Below, in pieces: positions 22,562 through 25,364 of a stretch of 25,364 bases of DNA. The stretch spans positions 1-25,364 of IMG/VR virus record IMGVR_UViG_3300017748_000122; one strand, written 5' to 3'. A model generated the notes under the pieces. It was not told the origin of the DNA, did not search any database, and saw only the letters and a program-made list of their open reading frames with translations. A program made the position numbers and the translations under genes. The stretch comes from a virus. Every line of letters begins with the position of its first letter. The first letter of the stretch is position 1.

Positions 22562-23173
22562 ATGTTGAAAATATCAAAAATGACCGGAAAGCTAGAAGGT
22601 ATACCGGCCTTAAATACTAATACCTTAACCAATTCTTTTTGCAAAAAAGCTAGTGCAAATCAACACCCGAAATCTATTTGTGGACAATGTTATTCGGTAT
22701 CTATGCTTAAAACTTATAGATCCAATTGTGCCGAAGCTTGGCAGAAGAACAGCGATATTCTTAGCCATTCTATAATACAGGACCATTTGCTTCCGTCGGT
22801 TAATGCTCACTCATTTAGATTTGATGGACATGGTGAATTGATAAATTTAACGCATTATTTCAATTTAGTGCGCATCTGTAAAAAGAACCCTAATTGTACT
22901 TTTGCGCTATGGACCAAACGACGCGACATAATTAAACGGGCCGAACGCTCAGTTGATCCAAACGCCGTTCGACCGCCGAATATGATTTTGATTTATAGCA
23001 ATCCGAGAATAGACGCTATTCTTGAAAACCCGCCGTCGCCGTTTGATAAAGTGTTTAACAACACGAGCACGTTCACTGAACGCGACAATTGTTCTGGTAA
23101 AAAATGCCTAGAGTGTATGCAATGCTATAAAAAAGACTCAGGGGTGAATGTAATCGTTGAAGAAGTAAAATAG
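22562..23173 (+). CDS. Cys-rich gp88-like protein
   Basis: The ATG at 22562 follows AGGAGC; upstream codons lie in the divergent promoter region and are excluded. The 203-aa protein resembles the family named after mycobacteriophage gp88. It has ten Cys: C27, the pair CGQC (C40, C43), C56, C106 and C112, and a terminal cluster C177-x4-C182-x2-C185-x2-C188. Between them lie FRFDGHGELINLTHYFNLVR and FALWTKRRDIIKRAE, the family-like core. The Cys spacing suggests an iron-sulfur cluster or zinc site, but the biochemistry is unknown to me. It is followed 9 bp later by the methyltransferase-like gene, presumably in one operon, so a link to DNA modification is inferred. Confidence 0.6.
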   Translation: MLKISKMTGKLEGIPALNTNTLTNSFCKKASANQHPKSICGQCYSVSMLKTYRSNCAEAWQKNSDILSHSIIQDHLLPSVNAHSFRFDGHGELINLTHYFNLVRICKKNPNCTFALWTKRRDIIKRAERSVDPNAVRPPNMILIYSNPRIDAILENPPSPFDKVFNNTSTFTERDNCSGKKCLECMQCYKKDSGVNVIVEEVK

Positions 23174-23182
23174 GAGCTTAAT

Positions 23183-24529
23183 ATGGATTATCAATATGCA
23201 AAATTAGGAACAAACAAAGGTCGTCGAAGATTATGGTTTGAGGGCGAGATTTTAAACAAATCGGGATTTGCGCCAAATACGCCTTATCGACGAGTTAACA
23301 ATCCGGACGGAAAACAAATCTCTTTGTTTAAGCTTGACGAAAGCGATTATGTTTCGACAGATCGACGAGTGACTAAATCAATGAGGGGCGACAAGCCAAG
23401 ACCAATTATTGATCTTTGTGACAAATCTATTGAAACGATTCTAGGTGATGTTGAAAGGGTAAGAGTGCAATTGTCCTATGGTCTTATTGTTATTTCGGCC
23501 CATCCAGAAGATCAAGCTAAGAGTGATAGAGAATCGCGTTTTACCGATAATAAAAACAAGGGACAAATTACCCACGCTTCTTTGTTTACTGGTGGTGGCA
23601 TTTCAACCGACGCTATTCACTCTGCACTAAATGAAGAAGGTTTAATTAAAACTGGTTGTACTTGGGTTTGTGAAGCAGATTCAAAATATATTAACGAAGC
23701 CCAACAAAATTGTTTTGCTATTGATGACGAAACAGTAATTTTAAATGGTCTCGTTGAAGAAGTAGAAACTCAACTATTTACAGAAGTAGACGTTTTATCT
23801 TTATCGATGGAATGCGCTGGTTTTAGTAAAGCGGGAAAAGTTAAGCATAAGATGAGTGCGGAACAGCATTCTGGAACAGCTTTGTTTGGTGTAATAAACG
23901 CTATTAAATCCAGCAATCCCGCCGTCATTATTTCCGAGAATGTTATGGAAGCGATGAACAGCCCAATGTACGTTTTGCTAACTTCTGAACTAAAACGATT
24001 AGGTTATAAAGTATTTGAAACAGAACTATCAAATAAACAAACGGGTTCAGTGGAAAGAAGACGCCGGTATTGGTTAACAGCGATCAGTGAAAACTTAGCA
24101 CCGGATGATATTTCGCTCTCGGATGTTGCGCCCAATTTAATTCCGTTGAAGCACTATCTAGACAGTGTTCCGGAAACAATGTGGGCGGACAATCAATATT
24201 TAAAAGATAAACAAATACGAGACGCAGCAGCGGGAAAAGGTTTTGCCAATCGACAACTATTAACTGGTGAAGAAACAGAAGTGGGAACAATCGGTCGTCA
24301 CTATGCTAAACGCAGATCAACCGAGCCCTTTATGGTGAGAGCGGACAATAAAGAAAGACTTTTTACTCCGGAAGAGCACGCCAAACTAAAGTCTATTCCT
24401 CAACGATTAGTGCCTAAAACCGGAATGACAATCGCGCATCAAATTTTAGGACAATCGGTTGATTACTTGCAGCCTTACAAGTTAATGCAATGTGTGATTA
24501 ATCGTATAAGGCCGCTTTTGATCAGTTAA
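23183..24529 (+). CDS. C5-cytosine DNA methyltransferase-like protein
   Basis: This 448-aa protein follows TAGGAGC at good spacing. About 125 residues of N-terminal extension precede motif I, ASLFTGGGIS (132-141, SAM binding). Motif IV is SMECAGFSKAGK with candidate catalytic C211, but Glu stands where the family has Pro (usually PPCQ). Motif VI is SENV (E252), motif VIII GSVERRRRYWLTA (288-300) has Glu where Gln is usual, and motif X is GQSV (423-426). Between VIII and X the target-recognition region holds VGTIGRHYAKRRS and LFTPEEHAKLKSIPQ, typical of phage and plasmid enzymes. It probably transfers methyl groups to cytosine C5 to protect phage DNA. No partner restriction enzyme is seen. Confidence 0.82.
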   Translation: MDYQYAKLGTNKGRRRLWFEGEILNKSGFAPNTPYRRVNNPDGKQISLFKLDESDYVSTDRRVTKSMRGDKPRPIIDLCDKSIETILGDVERVRVQLSYGLIVISAHPEDQAKSDRESRFTDNKNKGQITHASLFTGGGISTDAIHSALNEEGLIKTGCTWVCEADSKYINEAQQNCFAIDDETVILNGLVEEVETQLFTEVDVLSLSMECAGFSKAGKVKHKMSAEQHSGTALFGVINAIKSSNPAVIISENVMEAMNSPMYVLLTSELKRLGYKVFETELSNKQTGSVERRRRYWLTAISENLAPDDISLSDVAPNLIPLKHYLDSVPETMWADNQYLKDKQIRDAAAGKGFANRQLLTGEETEVGTIGRHYAKRRSTEPFMVRADNKERLFTPEEHAKLKSIPQRLVPKTGMTIAHQILGQSVDYLQPYKLMQCVINRIRPLLIS

Positions 24530-24534
24530 ACTAG

Positions 24535-24600
24535 CCCCCCATGGGCGGGGGGCCTTGGGCCCTAATCCTATGGCCTTGAACCAAGAACTGTGGTTCAAGG
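24535..24600 (+). repeat. Stack of hairpins after the methyltransferase gene
   Basis: CCCCCC (24535-24540) pairs with GGGGGG (24547-24552). GGGCC (24550-24554) and GGCCC (24558-24562) form an alternative stem. CCTTGAACCA (24574-24583) and TGGTTCAAGG (24591-24600) form a perfect 10-bp stem with a 7-nt loop. None is followed by a real T-run, so these are not classical terminators. They could mark factor-dependent termination, RNA processing or a protein-binding site. Confidence 0.6.
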
Positions 24601-24611
24601 TTTGTGGTGAT

Positions 24612-24641
24612 TTGCACATATGCAAGGAAAATGTGTATAAT
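24612..24641 (+). promoter_or_regulatory. Sigma70 promoter with overlapping inverted repeat
   Basis: TTGCAC (24612-24617), 18 bp and a perfect TATAAT (24636-24641) precede the gene at 24669. A perfect dyad TTGCA-CATA-TGCAA (24612-24625) covers the -35 box, as expected for a repressor or activator site. The start would be near 24648, before AGGAG. Confidence 0.6.
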
Positions 24642-24668
24642 GACCATTCAACCAAAGGAGCTAAAACG

Positions 24669-24953
24669 ATGACAATAACCAGAGAGCAAATAGAGCAAAA
24701 TTTTAAAACCAATCCCGCCGTTAGCGGGGGGATTGTTCACAAGATCGGGGGACACGAGCCCGAGTCGTATGGAAATTTAGAAAGTTCCGTGATTTTAGTG
24801 GAACGCGACCATGCCCACAGCCCTTTCGTCACATGGGTCGCAACCAAACAGCGCGGCAGCGGCAAGGTAAATTTTGTGTGGGGAAATTATCTAGATAATT
24901 TCGAGACGGCGGAACGTAATTTTGCGGCAAGGGTTAAGGAGACGCAGCGATGA
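24669..24953 (+). CDS. Hypothetical protein, 94 aa
   Basis: The ATG at 24669 lies 7-8 bp after AGGAG and downstream of a promoter with TATAAT; the frame is open to 24555 but that part lies in the promoter and hairpin region. The 94-aa product begins with a helical TITREQIEQNFKTN. A beta-like middle follows (SSVILVERDHAHSPFVTWVA, then VNFVWGNYLD), then a C-terminal helix (AERNFAARVKETQR). No known motif is recognised. It overlaps the next gene by 4 bp (ATGA). Confidence 0.65.
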   Translation: MTITREQIEQNFKTNPAVSGGIVHKIGGHEPESYGNLESSVILVERDHAHSPFVTWVATKQRGSGKVNFVWGNYLDNFETAERNFAARVKETQR

Positions 24954-25364
24954 GTGAAATGACTGAGACATTAGAAGAATTTGTTACTCTCATTGTTAGG
25001 GCAATGGTGTTAGATTTTGAGTCGAATAGTCAGATTGACGAGAATCACCCCTTTTTTCCGGCGGGGTGGGCGACGATGGAATGGGTGAAAGATTATTGTC
25101 AAGAGTATACCGATCGACAGATTGAACGGTTAGATGAGGAATATAATTTTGACGAGATACCCGACGGCGATGACTTTGTGACTAAAGAAAAATTTGATGC
25201 AATCACGAATCATATAAACGAGCGTTTGGATCAAATTAAATGGGATACTGAACCCCGTTCATCGTATGACGATGAAACTGTGCAGTCTGTTCACCGGCTT
25301 CAGGCTCGGGAGCTCAATTTTTCGGAACGGTTAGATCAGATCGAAAATGCCTTGAACCACATCA
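24950..25364 (+). CDS. Acidic helical hypothetical protein (partial)
   Basis: The ATG is in an ATGA overlap with the previous gene. The frame is open to the end of the window, giving 138 residues so far without a stop. It is strongly acidic and helical, with repeated coiled-coil-like stretches that share a similar unit (DRQIERLDEE, INERLDQIKWD and SERLDQIENALN). The (E)RLDQI element occurs twice, about 40 residues apart, which hints at an internal repeat. No family is recognised. Confidence 0.6.
   Translation, partial: MSEMTETLEEFVTLIVRAMVLDFESNSQIDENHPFFPAGWATMEWVKDYCQEYTDRQIERLDEEYNFDEIPDGDDFVTKEKFDAITNHINERLDQIKWDTEPRSSYDDETVQSVHRLQARELNFSERLDQIENALNHI

Noticed and set aside
24574-24600. 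The TGGTTCAAGG stem resembles a tRNA T-arm.
   Set aside because: It is a perfect 10-bp inverted repeat with a 7-nt loop. The anticodon and acceptor arms of a tRNA are absent around it.
1-25364. CRISPR array, tRNA, rRNA, insertion sequence or integrase.
   Set aside because: No regularly spaced repeats, cloverleaf-like segments, transposase motifs (DDE) or tyrosine/serine recombinase motifs were seen on either strand.

Overview
The window reads as about 25 kb of a tailed double-stranded DNA phage, most like the uncultivated marine phages known from metagenomes, probably with a short-tailed (podovirus-like) virion. The grounds are large Gly/Gln-rich virion proteins with recurring A(N/D)GG motifs, a very large putative internal virion protein, a compact family A polymerase with its own primase, a lysis cassette, a small terminase subunit and tightly overlapping genes (ATGA, TAATG and TGATG junctions). 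A lipobox lipoprotein, a GTA-type 3TM holin and a T4-type lysozyme point to a Gram-negative, probably proteobacterial, host. No portal, capsid, large terminase, tail fibre, RNA polymerase, integrase or tRNA is visible, so the window is only part of a genome. The assignment to marine phages rests on recognised protein style and was not searched.

Layout. (1) 1-9044, plus strand: virion module, with a partial gene, a 98-aa protein, a good sigma70-type promoter (382-410), then four chained structural or ejection proteins of 507, 385, 651 and 1274 aa and a 53-aa coiled-coil protein. (2) 9025-10482, minus strand: an SNF2-type helicase that converges on the virion operon and diverges from the replication operon. 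(3) 10567-17082, plus: replication, with a coiled-coil protein, a candidate ssDNA-binding protein, an AEP-type primase, a UvrD/Rep-like SF1 helicase, a zinc-ribbon protein and a 3'-5' exonuclease/family A DNA polymerase with Leu at the position of E. coli Phe762. (4) 17082-19339, plus: class 3 lipase, lipoprotein, holin, lysozyme and a staphylococcal-nuclease-like enzyme, all overlapping. (5) 19374-20165: a compact regulatory patch with an RHH protein, a convergent small HTH protein whose mRNA is probably leaderless, back-to-back sigma70 promoters, a short promoter-to-terminator RNA unit and a small acidic protein. (6) 20166-20429: a non-coding, A/T-tract-flanked region with three GTAACC and two GGTTAC copies around a hairpin, just upstream of the small terminase gene; it is a candidate packaging or replication site. 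(7) 20430-21892: small terminase, PD-(D/E)XK nuclease and small proteins, ending in a bidirectional terminator. (8) 21889-22473, minus: three tiny genes, one membrane-anchored. (9) 22562-24529, plus: a Cys-rich gp88-like protein and a C5-cytosine-methyltransferase-like protein. (10) 24530-25364: a hairpin-rich spacer, a promoter with an overlapping dyad, and two accessory genes, the last cut by the window edge.

How the parts fit: regions 3 and 6 would copy and package DNA; the SNase and the SNF2 helicase could act on host or phage DNA; the methyltransferase may modify phage DNA; the lipase-lipoprotein-holin-lysozyme block would breach the Gram-negative envelope; region 5 looks like a control switch. 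The strongest candidates for something not yet described are the short RNA and divergent-promoter switch at 19745-19891, the dyad at 20228-20303, and the gp88-methyltransferase pair.
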